From NCBI RefSeq assembly GCF_964355755.1, contig NC_092678.1, positions 13,428,922 to 13,492,921 of the forward strand: DNA of 64,000 nt. Direction: 5' to 3'. The notes beneath the pieces are model-generated. The model ran no database searches. It was not told where the DNA came from and worked only from the letters and a program-made list of their open reading frames with translations. The stretch comes from Antedon mediterranea (Eukaryota > Echinodermata > Crinoidea > Comatulida > Antedonidae). The stretch's first letter is position 1. Every line of letters begins with the position of its first letter. The position numbers and the translations under genes were made by a program. Below are positions 12,123 through 21,689 of this stretch, piece by piece.

Positions 12123-13190
12123 ATTAAATTAATCTGTATTTAATGAATTCCAAAGTCATGACATGAAAACAATGTAGAAAGGCAGAGTGGCTAGCGATAA
12201 AACAAATAGTGATAGGCAAGACTTAAACACAAATTATGCTAGATGGTGCTAAACACACATTTTCAACAAAAATAATACTATTTTTTAACCCAAAGTTTTG
12301 AAAAAGTGCTGCATGTTGGCAAACATCCATGACAAGTAGCTTGAAACATTTAAGCAATTTAAAGGTGGGAGCCAATAATCAAATTTCTAACATTGTATCA
12401 CATTTTCAACTTATATTGATGAAGGGAAAATAATGCTCAAAGTCAATTTTACCAATATAACCTGATTTAAAAAATAAATAAAATACTTTGATAATTTGTC
12501 CTGATTCAGGGTTAAACCTTTTTTCAGTGGTTAGGGAATTTCTATGGAGCTTATTAATATTCATGAGCTTCTTGGCATTTCCTGTTTGGTATATTATACC
12601 TCTACTGCTGATACTAAACAGCCTGGCTAGAATGAGCCTCCTATCCTACCTTTGTTCAAATTATATCCATTTCTTCTCAGTAGCCTTTTAAATTATTCCC
12701 TGTCATTTCAACATTTGTTATACTGGACAATTATCACAAAATGTAATAAAATCATTGTGTTTTGTCTCGTTGTACAATGTTTATTCCATGGTTTTCTCTT
12801 GCGATGTATTTTATGAACTGATTCAAATTGGATAGAAAACAAACTCCCTAGCTACTGTAATTTTTGCTATTTGAAAATTGGGCCAGAAGCAATTTTCATG
12901 TAAAAATGAGATAATTTCATGAAAAATGGCCATTTTAAATGTATATATTGGTCAAAATTGTATAAGGATAGCTATTCATTTCTATATTTTATTGTATAGT
13001 TTTTTAATGCAAGTCATGTAAAGTTGGTTCACACACAAAATGGCCTATCCTTTACTATTGTGTATTTTGATAATACCACCAATTACCTAGCTGGGCAAAG
13101 CTTGACAGCATTGTTCTTGCATTGGGCATTCACATTCATTTTGCCAATAACAATTTCCACCTCACAAAAGACAATATTACAAGATAAGGA
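12123..13190. other. No gene recognised
   Basis: AT-rich non-coding DNA between the possible exon and the first PLE tail. No motif or repeat end was identified. Confidence 0.45.
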
Positions 13191-13194
13191 TTAG

Positions 13195-13378
13195 AAATGC
13201 TATTCCCGGAGCACTGATGAAGGGCTAGTGTTGCCCTAAAGCTCTGCTAACTTTTCTGGCTGTTTACATTATCGTTTTGATTTAGCTTTTCGCTTTTTAT
13301 TTTTTATCCAGCCACTGATACTCACAGCATTGTCATTTTTTTCAGTAATTTGCCTTTGGATTTATATATACAACTTGT
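13195..13378 (+). mobile_element. 3' tail of a Penelope-like element (family A)
   Basis: It matches the tails at 26370-26522 (reverse) and 31551-31645. It includes the hammerhead-like block at 13211-13247, a run reading TTTTCTGGCTGTTTAC, and CGTTTTGATTTAGCTTTTCG. It is followed by a short TATATA stretch and then a tRNA-like repeat. No coding part is attached. Confidence 0.65.
13211..13247 (+). ncRNA. Hammerhead ribozyme-like motif, core mutated
   Basis: GCA-CTGATGA, then a GGGC/GCCC stem with loop TAGTGTT, then TAAA where GAAA is required, then GCTCTGC. The GAAA to TAAA change should abolish cleavage. The sister at 31551-31587 has the intact core. Confidence 0.55.
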
Positions 13379-13379
13379 G

Positions 13380-13650
13380 CGTACAACTGAGGACTAGTTG
13401 TGTTCCAACCATACCACGCAGAGAATGTTAAAGGGTTGTTATCCGATCGAGTTAAAGAACAATACCCTGAAAGTCACAGTGGTCTAATGGTTAAGGCAAC
13501 TGGATATCAAGCAGACGGTCCGAGTTCGAGTCTCGGTTGGGGCGACCTTTTCTCATTCTCCCAGATTTCCTCATCTTTATCGTTTCAAAAATTAATTAAA
13601 TAATTTTCAGTGTATCACCGGGCGGTTTGGAATTTATTTCTATGCCTGTT
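13380..13650 (+). repeat. tRNA-like repeat unit, dispersed copy
   Basis: The unit matches those of the array at 14255-16384, in opposite orientation. At 13473-13543 lies a 71-nt tRNA-like block with an A-box (TGGTCTAATGG) and a B-box (AGTTCGAGTCT), the internal promoter elements of RNA polymerase III. The acceptor and T-arm complementarity is largely kept, but the first acceptor bases are mutated (GTCACAG). Downstream are the shared block ACCGGGCGGTTT and (TA)n. Confidence 0.75.
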
Positions 13651-13654
13651 GTGT

Positions 13655-13757
13655 TTATATATATATATATATATATATATAAACACAACAGGCATATATA
13701 TATATATATATATATATAGGCAACATGCATATATATATATATATATATATATATAAA
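13655..13757. repeat. Three short (TA)n tracts with shared TTTATA...TATAAAC edges
   Basis: The TA runs are separated by ACAGGCATATA-type spacers and framed by GTTTATA and TATAAACA, suggesting repeated small duplications around one microsatellite. Confidence 0.7.
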
Positions 13758-13822
13758 CAAATCAGGCAAAAAATTTCAGTATATTACCGGGCGGTTTAGA
13801 ATTAATGTTCTATGCCTGATTT

Positions 13823-13825
<3 letters not shown>

Positions 13826-13901
<76 letters not shown>
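13826..13901. repeat. (TA)n microsatellite, ~76 bp
   Basis: A pure TA run, framed by TTGTTTATA on the left and TATAAACACAAGAGGC on the right, between two oppositely oriented pieces of the tRNA-like repeat. Confidence 0.9.
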
Positions 13902-13904
<3 letters not shown>

Positions 13905-13966
13905 ACAAGAGGCAAAGAACATTAATTCCAAACCGCCCGGTGATATACTGAAATTTAATTAATTAA

Positions 13967-14085
13967 TTTGAAACGATAAAGATGAGGAAATCTGTGAGAA
14001 TGAGAAAAAGTCGCCCCAACCGAGACTCGAACTCGGTTGGGGCGACTTTTTCTCATTCTCACAGATTTCCTCATCTTTATCGTTT

Positions 14086-14089
<4 letters not shown>
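13967..14089. repeat. Perfect palindrome made of two half tRNA-like units
   Basis: About 58-bp arms are exact reverse complements around the centre ACTCGAA, which lies in the T-loop of the tRNA-like sequence. Each arm runs from the tRNA 3' acceptor strand into the GAGAAAAAGTCGCCCC and AAGATGAGGAAATC blocks. A snap-back of a nascent strand at the T-loop would produce this. It is flanked on the right by a 79-bp (TA)n tract. Confidence 0.85.

Positions 14090-14167
<78 letters not shown>
14089..14167. repeat. (TA)n microsatellite, ~79 bp
   Basis: A pure TA run directly after the palindrome. The right edge is TATAAACAAATCAGGC. A further partial tRNA-like unit follows to 14255. Confidence 0.9.
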
Positions 14168-14170
<3 letters not shown>

Positions 14171-14254
14171 AAATCAGGCAAAGAACATTAATTCTAAACC
14201 GCCCGGTGATATACTGAAATTTCATTAATTAATTTGAAATATATATATTATATA

Positions 14255-16384
14255 TATATAAACACAGTAGGCAAAGAACATTAATTCTAAACCGCCTGGT
14301 GATATACTGAAATTTAATTAATTAATTTGAAACGATAAAGATGAGGAAATCTGTTAGAATGAGAAAAATTCGCCCCAACCGAGACTCGAACTCGGACCGC
14401 CTGCTTGATATGCAGTTGCCCTAACCATTAGACCACTGGGGCTTTCATGGTATTGTTCAAACTCGATTGGATAGCGACTCTTTAACATTCTCGGCGTGGT
14501 ACGGCGGAACAGCACTAGTCCTCAGTTGTACACACGCGCAACAGAGATCAAATTGATACGCCCTCATCTTACAGTATTTTTATTCACGAGGCGGGATCTC
14601 CGAAGAGATACTTTTATATAATTATATAAACACAGTAGGCAACGAACATTAATTCTAAACCGCCTGGTGATATACTGAAATTTAATTAATTAATTTGAAA
14701 CGATAAAGATGAGGAAATCTGTTAGAATGAGAAAAATTCGCCCCAACCGAGACTCGAACTCGGACCGCCTGCTTGATATGCAGTTGCCCTAACCATTAGA
14801 CCACTGGGGCTTTCATGGTATTGTTCAAACTCGATTGGATAGCGACTCTTTAACATTCTCGGCGTGGTACGGCGGAACAGCACTAGTCCTCAGTTGTACA
14901 CACGCGCAACAGAGATCAAATTGATACGCCCTCATCTTACAGTATTTTTATTCACGAGGCGGGATCTCCGAAGAGATACTTTTATATAATTATATAAACA
15001 CAGTAGGCAACGAACATTAATTCTAAACCGCCCGGTGATATACTGAAATTTAATTAATTAATTTGAAACGATAAAGATGAGGAAATCTGTGAGAATGAGA
15101 AAAAGTCGCCCCAACCGAGACTCGAACTCGGACCGCCTGCTTGATATGCAGTTGCCCTAACCATTAGACCACTGGGGCTTCCATGGTATTGTTCAAACTC
15201 GATTGGATAGCGACTCTTTAACATTCTCGGCGTGGTACGGCGGAACAGCACTAGTCCTCAGTTGTACACACGCGCAACAGAGATCAAATTGATACGCCCT
15301 CATCTTACAGTATTTTTATTCCTGAAGCGGGATCTCCGAAGAGATACTTTTATATATATAAACACAGTAGGCAAAGAACATTAATTCTAAACCGCCGGTG
15401 ATATACTGAAATTTAATTAATTAATTTGACACGATAAAGATGAGGAAATCTATGAAAATGAGAAAAAGTCGCCCCAACCGAGACTCGAACTCGGACCGCC
15501 TGCTTGATATGCAGTTGCCCTAACCATTAGACCACTGGGGCTTTCATGGTATTGTTCAAACTCGATTGGATAGCGACTCTTTAACATTCTCGGCGTGGTA
15601 CGGCGGAACAGCACTAGTCCTCAGTTGTACACACGCGCAACAGAGATCAAATTGATACGCCCTCATCTTACAGTATTTTTATTCACGAGGCGGGATCTCC
15701 GAAGAGATACTTTTATATATATAAACACAGTAGGCAAAGAACATTAATTCTAAACCGCCCGGTGATATACTGAAATTTAATTAATTAATTTGAAACGATA
15801 AAGATGAGGAAATCTGTGAGAATGAGAAAAAGTCGCCCCAACCGAGGCTCGAACTCGGACCGCCTGCTTGATATGCAGTTGCCCTAACCATTAGACCACT
15901 GGGGCTTTCATGGTATTGTTCAAACTCGATTGGATAGCGACTCTTTAGCATTCTCGGCGTGGTACGGCGGATCAGCACTAGTCCTCAGTTGTACACACGC
16001 GCAACAGAGATCAAATTGATACGCCCTCATCTTACAGTATTTTTATTCCCGAAGCGGGATCTCCGAAGAGATACTTTTATATATACAAACACAGTAGGCA
16101 AAGAACATTAATTCTAAACCACCCGGTGATATACTGAAATTTAATTAATTAATTTGAAACGATAAAGATGAGGAAATCTGTTAAAATGAGAAAAAGTCGC
16201 CCCAACCGAGACTCGAACTCGGACCGCCTGCTTGATATGCAGTTGCCCTAACCATTAGACCACTGGGGCTTTCATGGTATTGTTCAAACTCGATTGGATT
16301 GCGACTCTTTAACATTCTCGGCGTGGTACGGCGGAACAGCACTAGTCCTCAGTTGTACGCACGCGCAACAGAGATCAAATTGTC
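14255..16384 (-). repeat. Tandem array of six ~365-bp units, each with an internal tRNA-like sequence
   Basis: Unit starts, judged by CACAGTAGGCAA, fall at 14263, 14631, 14999, 15363, 15725 and 16090, so periods are 368, 368, 364, 362 and 365 bp. On the minus strand each unit holds a 71-nt tRNA-like block (14372-14442, 14740-14810, 15108-15178, 15471-15541, 15835-15905, 16199-16269). It has A- and B-boxes, a 7-bp acceptor stem (GCCCCAG with TTGGGGC), a T-arm CCGAG/CTCGG and an anticodon loop ATATCAA. That would give anticodon AUC, not a normal animal tRNA, so I call it tRNA-like. Upstream in each unit is a hairpin-forming TATCTCTTCGGAGATC. Units are nearly identical. The sixth is cut at 16384 by a PLE. 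Short open frames across the tRNA block are not proteins. Confidence 0.9.
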
Positions 16385-16431
16385 CACATCCAATCCACAT
16401 GTCTAAGACGGAACGTCATACCCAAGTAATT

Positions 16432-18328
16432 TAGATCTACCTGGTCACCGTCCTTTGCTTATGTTGATAAGAAGTTCATATCTGATAGTATCAATGCTGT
16501 TTCCAGACGGTTTATGCGTATGAGCATTCAGATGAACTTAAAGAAAGTTGCGTATCATGATGAACAAATGGTACATTATAAGACCAACCTACGAGCAGCT
16601 CTTACCAACTACGAATTTGACAAAATACGAAGTATCGTCCATGGATTAAACAAATGGTATTACAAGTCATTGACAGAAGCTAAATTACTTAAAGCTAATC
16701 GTGTTTGTAGAGAGTATTCCATTGATGAGGTAGGACCAACGAGAGCACACCCTGATACGTATAAACCAGTTGTGACTATACCTGATGATTTGCCTCTTAA
16801 AGATGAAGAACGCTCTGTTCATTCTAAGTGTCTGTCTTTTATTCCTATTAGGAAAGAGATTGAGGATTTCCAGCTTAAACAAGACATGGATCAATATTAC
16901 AGACGTCTACGACTCAAAGCAAACTTTCACGGCAAGAATCAGACAAATGTAACAACAAAAGAGGAATTCCAGTTGCTGAATAAGAAGCCAACTAGCTGGT
17001 CACCGCCACAAGGTATGTTCGCTGAACTTGATCTGTATGTCAATACTTGCAAACGAGAGATTAACAAGCTTAAGTTAAAACAACCAAAGAATATTTGTAA
17101 TTTGTCAAAAGGAGAGCAAGCTGCCATTAGATCGCTTAAAGGTAATCATGACTACGTTATTAAACGAGCAGATAAAGGTGGTGCTACTGTGGTTTGGAGA
17201 AGGGACCTATATATTACAGAGGGAGAAAGACAACTTTCTAATCTTGACGTATATCAGCCACTTGATGTCGACCCTACTGATTCTGATATTGGTATTGTTA
17301 AGAAGACTGTAAATAGATTGATTAAGAAGAAAGAGCTTCCTTCTACAGCCCATATATTGATTAATTCTGACGCCACTTGTCCTAGCTTTTACATGTTACC
17401 TAAAATACACAAGACTAACAGTCCTGGTAGACCTATTGTTTCCGCTTGAAACGCGCCTACAGTTGTTATTAGCGAGTTCTTGGATGGAATCTTGAAGCCA
17501 ATTGTACAAAATCTGCCAACCTACATCAAAGATAGCAAAGAAGCTGTAGTTTTGTTTAAAGAATATACATTTTCATCTGAGAGTGCTTATCTTTTTACAA
17601 TGGATGTCACGGCCTTTTACACATCAATTCCTATTCAAGATGGACTTAACGCAATGAGACATTTTATTGAACTAGATAATTCAATTAAATATCCCGCATC
17701 GACAATACTACGTCTCGCTGAACTTGTACTTAATACTACAGCCTTCAACTTCAATGGAAAGTTTTTTCGGCAAGTTTTTGGGATAAGCATGGGTACAAAA
17801 ATGGGACCTAACTTTGCTTGCCCCTTTATGGGGTATTTTGAGCAGAATGTGTTACGAGATTTTAAGGGAAAGAAACCAGATTTATTCAAACGGTATATTG
17901 ATGATTGTGTTGGTGTTATGTCGGGAACTTTAGATGAACTTAATGAGTTCATTAACTTCGTGAACAATTTTCATCCTGCTATAAAGTTTACTCATGAAAT
18001 TTCTGACAAGTGTGTGCCTTTCCTTGATATTAGTTTATCTATTGATAAACCAGGTATTTCTACATCCGTTTACTACAAAGATACTGACGCGCACTTATCT
18101 TATCTAAATTACAACTCTTCGCATCCTCCAGCTTGTAAGAATGCTATACCGTATTCGCAACTTGTTAGACTTCGACGTTTATGTAGCGATGATGATGACT
18201 TTAACATCAAAGCATCTGAGATGATCGATTTTTTCAATGCACGTGAATATCCATCTGACATTTCTGTGAAATCTCTAAGAAAAGTTTTGTCAGTTAACGC
18301 ACGAGGACACATTGCAACCTACACATAA
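16432..18328 (+). pseudogene. PLE-1 reverse transcriptase, one in-frame stop
   Basis: The frame is open from about 16432, without an obvious upstream start. The N-terminal part has the PLE-type YVIKRADKGGATVVW and MLPKIHK followed by PGRPIVS. An in-frame TGA at 17447-17449 sits where the family normally continues VSA-x-NAPT. The frame then goes on with DVTAFYTSIP, GISMGTKMGPNFAC, the active site YIDD (in FKRYIDDCVG) and FLDISLSI, and a C-terminal segment AIPYSQLVRLRRLCSDDDDF. It stops at 18328. The stop is a simple point change, so the copy is a near-intact pseudogene. UGA readthrough is conceivable but unsupported. Confidence 0.9.
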
Positions 18329-18983
18329 TACAAATGCTTGTGACCGCATACCTCTAGTCCTCACGTATCATCCTATGAATAAGAAGGTTATTAACATTGT
18401 CCGCGATAACTTTTCAATTTTGACAGAGGATAAATCCGCTACAAAAGATATTTTTCAAGAACCACACATGATAGCTTACAGACGTGATCAAAGCATTAAA
18501 GACACTTTAGTTAAATCTAAATTACAAAACAAAGGTAATGAATCAACTGGAACATTCAAATGTAATAGAAATAGATGTTCGACATGTAATTACGTTTCAT
18601 GTTCAACGCAAATAGTAGGACCTTCTGGTAATTATGTTATTACAGATTGTATTACGTGTACCACTAGAAATCTAGTTTATTGTATTTCGTGTACTAAATG
18701 TAATATGCTTTATATTGGTGAAACTAAACGCAGGTTAGGTGATAGGTTTGTAGAACATTTAAGGTCTATTAAACTAAAGACTCCCGGATTACCTGTAGCC
18801 ACCCATTTTTGTAATAATGAGCATTCCCTTTCGGCTATTACAATTTCTGGTGTTAAAGTATGTAATGGTTCTGAGACATCTCGTAGAATTATAGAAGAAA
18901 GAATAATTGTAAAGCTTCGCACTCTTGCCCCTACCGGCATAAATGTACAATTTAGATCCTTGAAGCTTTTGTCTTTGTTTTAA
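18312..18983 (+). pseudogene. PLE-1 GIY-YIG endonuclease domain, shifted frame
   Basis: It overlaps the end of the RT frame by 17 bases in the +1 frame, so a small indel near 18312-18328 separates what is normally one polyprotein. It has cysteine-rich linker motifs (CNRNRCSTCNY) and the catalytic GIY-YIG region in the form LVYCISCTKCNMLYIGET, then RFVEHLRSI and ATHFCNNEHS. This domain makes the nick used for target priming in endonuclease-bearing PLEs. The arginine and glutamate of the second half (RIIEERIIV) look preserved. Confidence 0.9.
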
Positions 18984-19144
18984 ATTTCCTGCTTTATAAG
19001 CAACCATTCCTGCCTTGTACACCATAGCTTTTGGAGGCGTGCCTTTATAACTATGCCTTTTGTTTGTTAACATCTTTGATTGGCTGATTTGTTTTACTAG
19101 GTAACTTTGTGACTTATATATGTTATCCTTTGTTACAATTCTTT

Positions 19145-19181
19145 TCACCTGATGATGGGCAATGCCCGAAACATGTTGTGA
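19145..19181 (+). ncRNA. Hammerhead ribozyme motif at the PLE-1 3' end
   Basis: All core positions are present: stem I TCAC/GTGA (19145-19148 with 19178-19181), CTGATGA (19149-19155), stem II GGGC-AAT-GCCC, GAAA (19168-19171), a self-complementary stem III ACATGT (19171-19176) and cleavage base U at 19177. Stem III has no loop, so cleavage would be favoured in a dimer (tandem transcript). Hammerheads in PLE terminal repeats are established knowledge; this fold was done by eye. Confidence 0.75.
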
Positions 19182-19188
19182 AAAAGTC

Positions 19189-19735
19189 TCCAACCGAGAC
19201 TCGAACTCGGACCGCCTGCTTGATATGCAGATGTCCTAACCATTAGACCACTGGGGCTTTCATGGTATTGTTCGAACTCGATTGGATAACGACTCTTTAA
19301 CTCTTAAGCGACTTTTTCTCATTCTCACAGATTTCTTCATCTTTATCGTTTCAAATTAATTAATTAAATTTCAGTATATCACCGGGCGGTTTAGAATTAA
19401 TGTTCTTTGCCTATTGTGTTTATATATATAAAAGTATCTCTTCGGAGATCCCGTCTCGTGAATAAAAATACTGAAAGATGAGGGCGTATCAATTTGATCT
19501 CTGTTGCGCGAGCGTACAACTGAGGACTAGTGCTGTTCCGCCGTACCACGCCGAGAATGTTAAAGAGTCGTTATCCAATCGAGTTCGAACAATACCATGA
19601 AAGCCCAGTGGTCTAATGGTTAGGACATCTGCATATCAAGCAGGCGGTCCGAGTTCGAGTCTCGGTTGCGGCGACTTTTTCTCATTCTCACAGATTTCCT
19701 CATCTTTATCGTTTCAAATATATATATATATATAT
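19189..19735. repeat. tRNA-like repeat pieces in head-to-head order
   Basis: A minus-oriented partial unit (tRNA-like block 19189-19257, 3' acceptor strand altered to CTCC) meets plus-oriented sequence at about 19310. A 3' half unit runs to 19430, then a full plus unit (tRNA-like block 19603-19672) to 19720, ending in a short (TA)n. The full unit's tRNA block has GGACATCTGC in place of GGGCAACTGC, the variant also seen at 26087 and 61589. The array therefore mixes two subfamilies. Confidence 0.8.
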
Positions 19736-19737
19736 AT

Positions 19738-19990
19738 AAAATAACAGCAGAAAACTTGGTTACTTCATTGTTTTAATCACTACAAATTTGTTTCGTACGA
19801 CCAGCATGTAGCTGGCTGCACTCTTCAGGTGAAATATAAAACATAAGTGACACAGTTGTCTCATAGTGCTTAATAGAAGTGAGTCATCGGGAAGTCGTAT
19901 ACAATAGCCTATTGTTTTAGATAAACTGTTTGGATCTGCAATTTAGTAAGAATTTTTTCCTATGTCTACAAGTAGAGACTAACTCGTTCT
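19738..19990 (-). mobile_element. PLE-2 3' end, left arm of an inverted repeat
   Basis: It is the reverse complement of 20306-20559, almost base for base (one difference is a run of 6 versus 7 A). It carries the end of the PLE-2 coding region and its 3' tail with a hammerhead motif. Read on the minus strand, the coding end keeps the 6-A form, so this arm preserves the CRHRKKFLL frame. Confidence 0.85.
19777..19832 (-). ncRNA. Hammerhead ribozyme motif in PLE-2 left arm
   Basis: Identical in fold to 20464-20519, on the other strand: stem I TCAC/GTGA, CTGAAGA (the seventh core position is free to vary), a long stem II, GAAA, and palindromic stem III ACAAATTTGT. Confidence 0.7.
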
Positions 19991-20000
19991 CGAAAAAGTC

Positions 20001-20070
20001 GCCCCAACCGAGACTCGAACTCGGACCGCCTGCTTGATATGCAGTTGCCCTAACCATTAGACCACTGGAG
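20001..20070 (-). repeat. tRNA-like fragment between the PLE-2 arms
   Basis: Only the tRNA-like block plus its GAAAAAGTC 3' flank is present. It is joined to PLE-2 sequence on both sides, at the GAAAAAGTC edge on the left and inside the A-box side at 20071 on the right. Confidence 0.8.
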
Positions 20071-20085
20071 TTTAAAACTAGATAC

Positions 20086-20343
20086 AGAAACCATACGTCT
20101 TCATTCCGGAACGAAAAATTAGGAAGTGCAACGGAACTCAGTAAATATATATGGACACTTAAAGACTCTAAAACAAATTACTCAATTAAATGGAAAATTA
20201 TAAAGAAATGCAAACCTTACTCAAATATTAACAAAAGATGTAATTTATGTATATATGAAAAGTATGTTATTATATGTCAACCAGAGCTATGCTCACTGAA
20301 CCGTAAGAACGAGTTAGTCTCTACTTGTAGACATAGGAAAAAA
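20086..20343 (+). pseudogene. PLE-2 GIY-YIG domain, C-terminal half
   Basis: The frame reads [46 protein letters not shown] and [16 protein letters not shown]. This is the characteristic second half of the GIY-YIG/zinc-binding region of one PLE branch (paired CxxC and CxH ligands). A seventh A at 20338-20344 shifts the frame just before the stop. The first half of the domain and the RT are missing. The fragment differs clearly from the PLE-1 endonuclease, so at least two PLE lineages are present. Confidence 0.85.
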
Positions 20344-20559
20344 TTCTTACTAAATTGCAGATCCAAACAGTTTATCTAAAACAATAGGCTATTGTATACG
20401 ACTTCCCGATGACTCACTTCTATTAAGCACTATGAGACAACTGTGTCACTTACGTTTTATATTTCACCTGAAGAGTGCAGCCAGCTACATGCTGGTCGTA
20501 CGAAACAAATTTGTAGTGATTAAAACAATGAAGTAACCAAGTTTTCTGCTGTTATTTTA
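20306..20559 (+). mobile_element. PLE-2 3' end, right arm of an inverted repeat
   Basis: About 254 bp, inverted relative to 19738-19990 with a ~315-bp spacer. This is the arm continuous with the coding fragment, so it is the original end, and the left arm is the added inverted copy. Confidence 0.85.
20464..20519 (+). ncRNA. Hammerhead ribozyme motif at the PLE-2 3' end
   Basis: Stem I TCAC (20464-20467) with GTGA (20516-20519), core CTGAAGA, stem II built on CCAGC/GCTGG with outer GTGC/GTAC pairs, GAAA (20502-20505), palindromic stem III ACAAATTTGT (20505-20514), and cleavage after A at 20515. Everything needed for a type I hammerhead is there. Confidence 0.75.
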
Positions 20560-20618
20560 TTTATGCTCTACCTTGGTATTGAGCACTCTATCCAAACGGT
20601 CTGAAAATTTCAACCTGA

Positions 20619-20619
<1 letters not shown>

Positions 20620-20705
<86 letters not shown>
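20620..20705. repeat. (TA)n microsatellite, ~86 bp
   Basis: A pure TA run close downstream of PLE-2. The tyrosine/isoleucine-rich frame across it is a translation artefact. Confidence 0.9.
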
Positions 20706-20707
<2 letters not shown>

Positions 20708-20945
20708 TTAGGAAGATGTAGACTTTATTTTTTTAAGTTCTTGCATTTGTATCGCATGATTATAATGCCTGTAAAAAGTCAGTTCCGTATCAAAGTTTTA
20801 TATGTCGGATATAATCATAATATGAAACGTATACCAGCATTTTAATATTGCAATAGAATGATAACATTTTATAATACTCATTCCAACATTGTTAACACAT
20901 ATCTGCAATTCAAATAAATCTCTTTTAAACATTTATATCTAAATA

Positions 20946-21580
20946 TTTCCTAAATAACTCCTATCATTTCTACCATAACTATTATATGATACTACATCCC
21001 ACAGAAAGTCATACCTATTGTCTATATCGTGTGCCGTACCCTTTTCACACCAAAACTCCGGAGTGATCTCACCCCAGGGTTTATGACCGTTCAAAACGTC
21101 GAGAAACTCCAGAGATACTCCTTTCACCAACCTAGCAACACCGGGGTTTATAAAATAAAATTTTAAATGTCGCCCTCTATTTTGTTTGTTCACATTCCGA
21201 CGATCATTAGAAACATCTTTATAATATTTTTAATTTAATAATTACTTTTAAAAGTCTCAGAAGTAATATAATGTTTTATTAAATACTACTTATTATTTTT
21301 TAAACCCACTATATATTTTGTACAGTACAAATATTTAAAGTATTTTAAAATCAAACTAAAGCAATGAGTGATCGTGTGAGGATGACCTTTTGACCTAAAA
21401 ACTCCGGAGTTTGATGTTGTTTGTTTTGATGGTACATTTCACACCAAATCACCGGGGTGTCCCCGCAGTTCGCTCTCCGGAGAATGTTCAGCTGTTCAAC
21501 CCCCTGTTTTAAACTCCGGAGTTGCTTGATTTTACCTTTCACCCCAAAACAGTTTTGCTTTTGGTGTGAAAGGTGTAATA
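20946..21580. repeat. DNA-transposon debris with CCGGAGT and CACACC subterminal repeats
   Basis: Blocks such as AACTCCGGAGT and TTTCACACCAAA recur at 21037-21120 and 21380-21575, in both orientations. The stretch 21170-21310 is an inverted match of 23815-23945, and 21440-21500 of 23773-23812. No transposase is seen. This looks like overlapping remnants of a non-autonomous TIR family. Confidence 0.5.
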
Positions 21581-21689
21581 TATGCGTTTCTTTTAAAAAA
21601 AAATATCCCCTTTCTGATCATTAATCCATTTAAATATATTATTTTGTTTCTTTTTTACTCTTAGCCCCCTTACAGTAATTTTCTTTATT

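Larger units (their letters stand above)
16385..19181 (+). mobile_element. Penelope-like element (PLE-1), nearly complete, two coding lesions
   Basis: A reverse transcriptase, then a GIY-YIG endonuclease, then a 3' hammerhead ribozyme motif, in canonical PLE order. The left edge cuts a unit of the tRNA-like array (…GAGATCAAAT), and the right edge runs straight into another tRNA-like unit at GAAAAAGTC. The element lies in the opposite orientation to the array. Coding damage is limited to one in-frame stop and one frameshift, so it is a recent loss. PLEs replicate through an RNA copy and are often tandem or 5'-truncated. Confidence 0.9.

Noticed and set aside
13982-14191. Tyrosine/isoleucine-rich frames over (TA)n, also at 20573-20845 and 26255-26464
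   Set aside because: Translation of TA microsatellites; no flanking coding evidence.
15054-15978. Conserved 65-codon frames (MLFRRTTPRMLKSRYP..., with [20 protein letters not shown]) repeated in several units
   Set aside because: The conserved part is the tRNA-like block translated on the minus strand; conservation comes from the repeat, and other units carry stops in the same frame.
14372-16269. True tRNA genes
   Set aside because: The fold is cloverleaf-like, but the anticodon would be AUC with a weak 27-43 pair, and the block is part of a dispersed and tandem repeat. I call it tRNA-like.
14255-16384. CRISPR-like array
   Set aside because: Units are ~365 bp and nearly identical throughout, with no unique spacers; the genome is eukaryotic.
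14255-16384. Hammerhead ribozyme inside each tandem unit (a retrozyme)
   Set aside because: CTGAGGA occurs in AACTGAGGACTAG but no GAAA with a proper stem II follows; the core cannot be completed on either strand.
17447-17449. Selenocysteine or programmed readthrough at the PLE-1 UGA
   Set aside because: No SECIS-like structure was noticed, and the frame also has a separate frameshift; ordinary decay is simpler.
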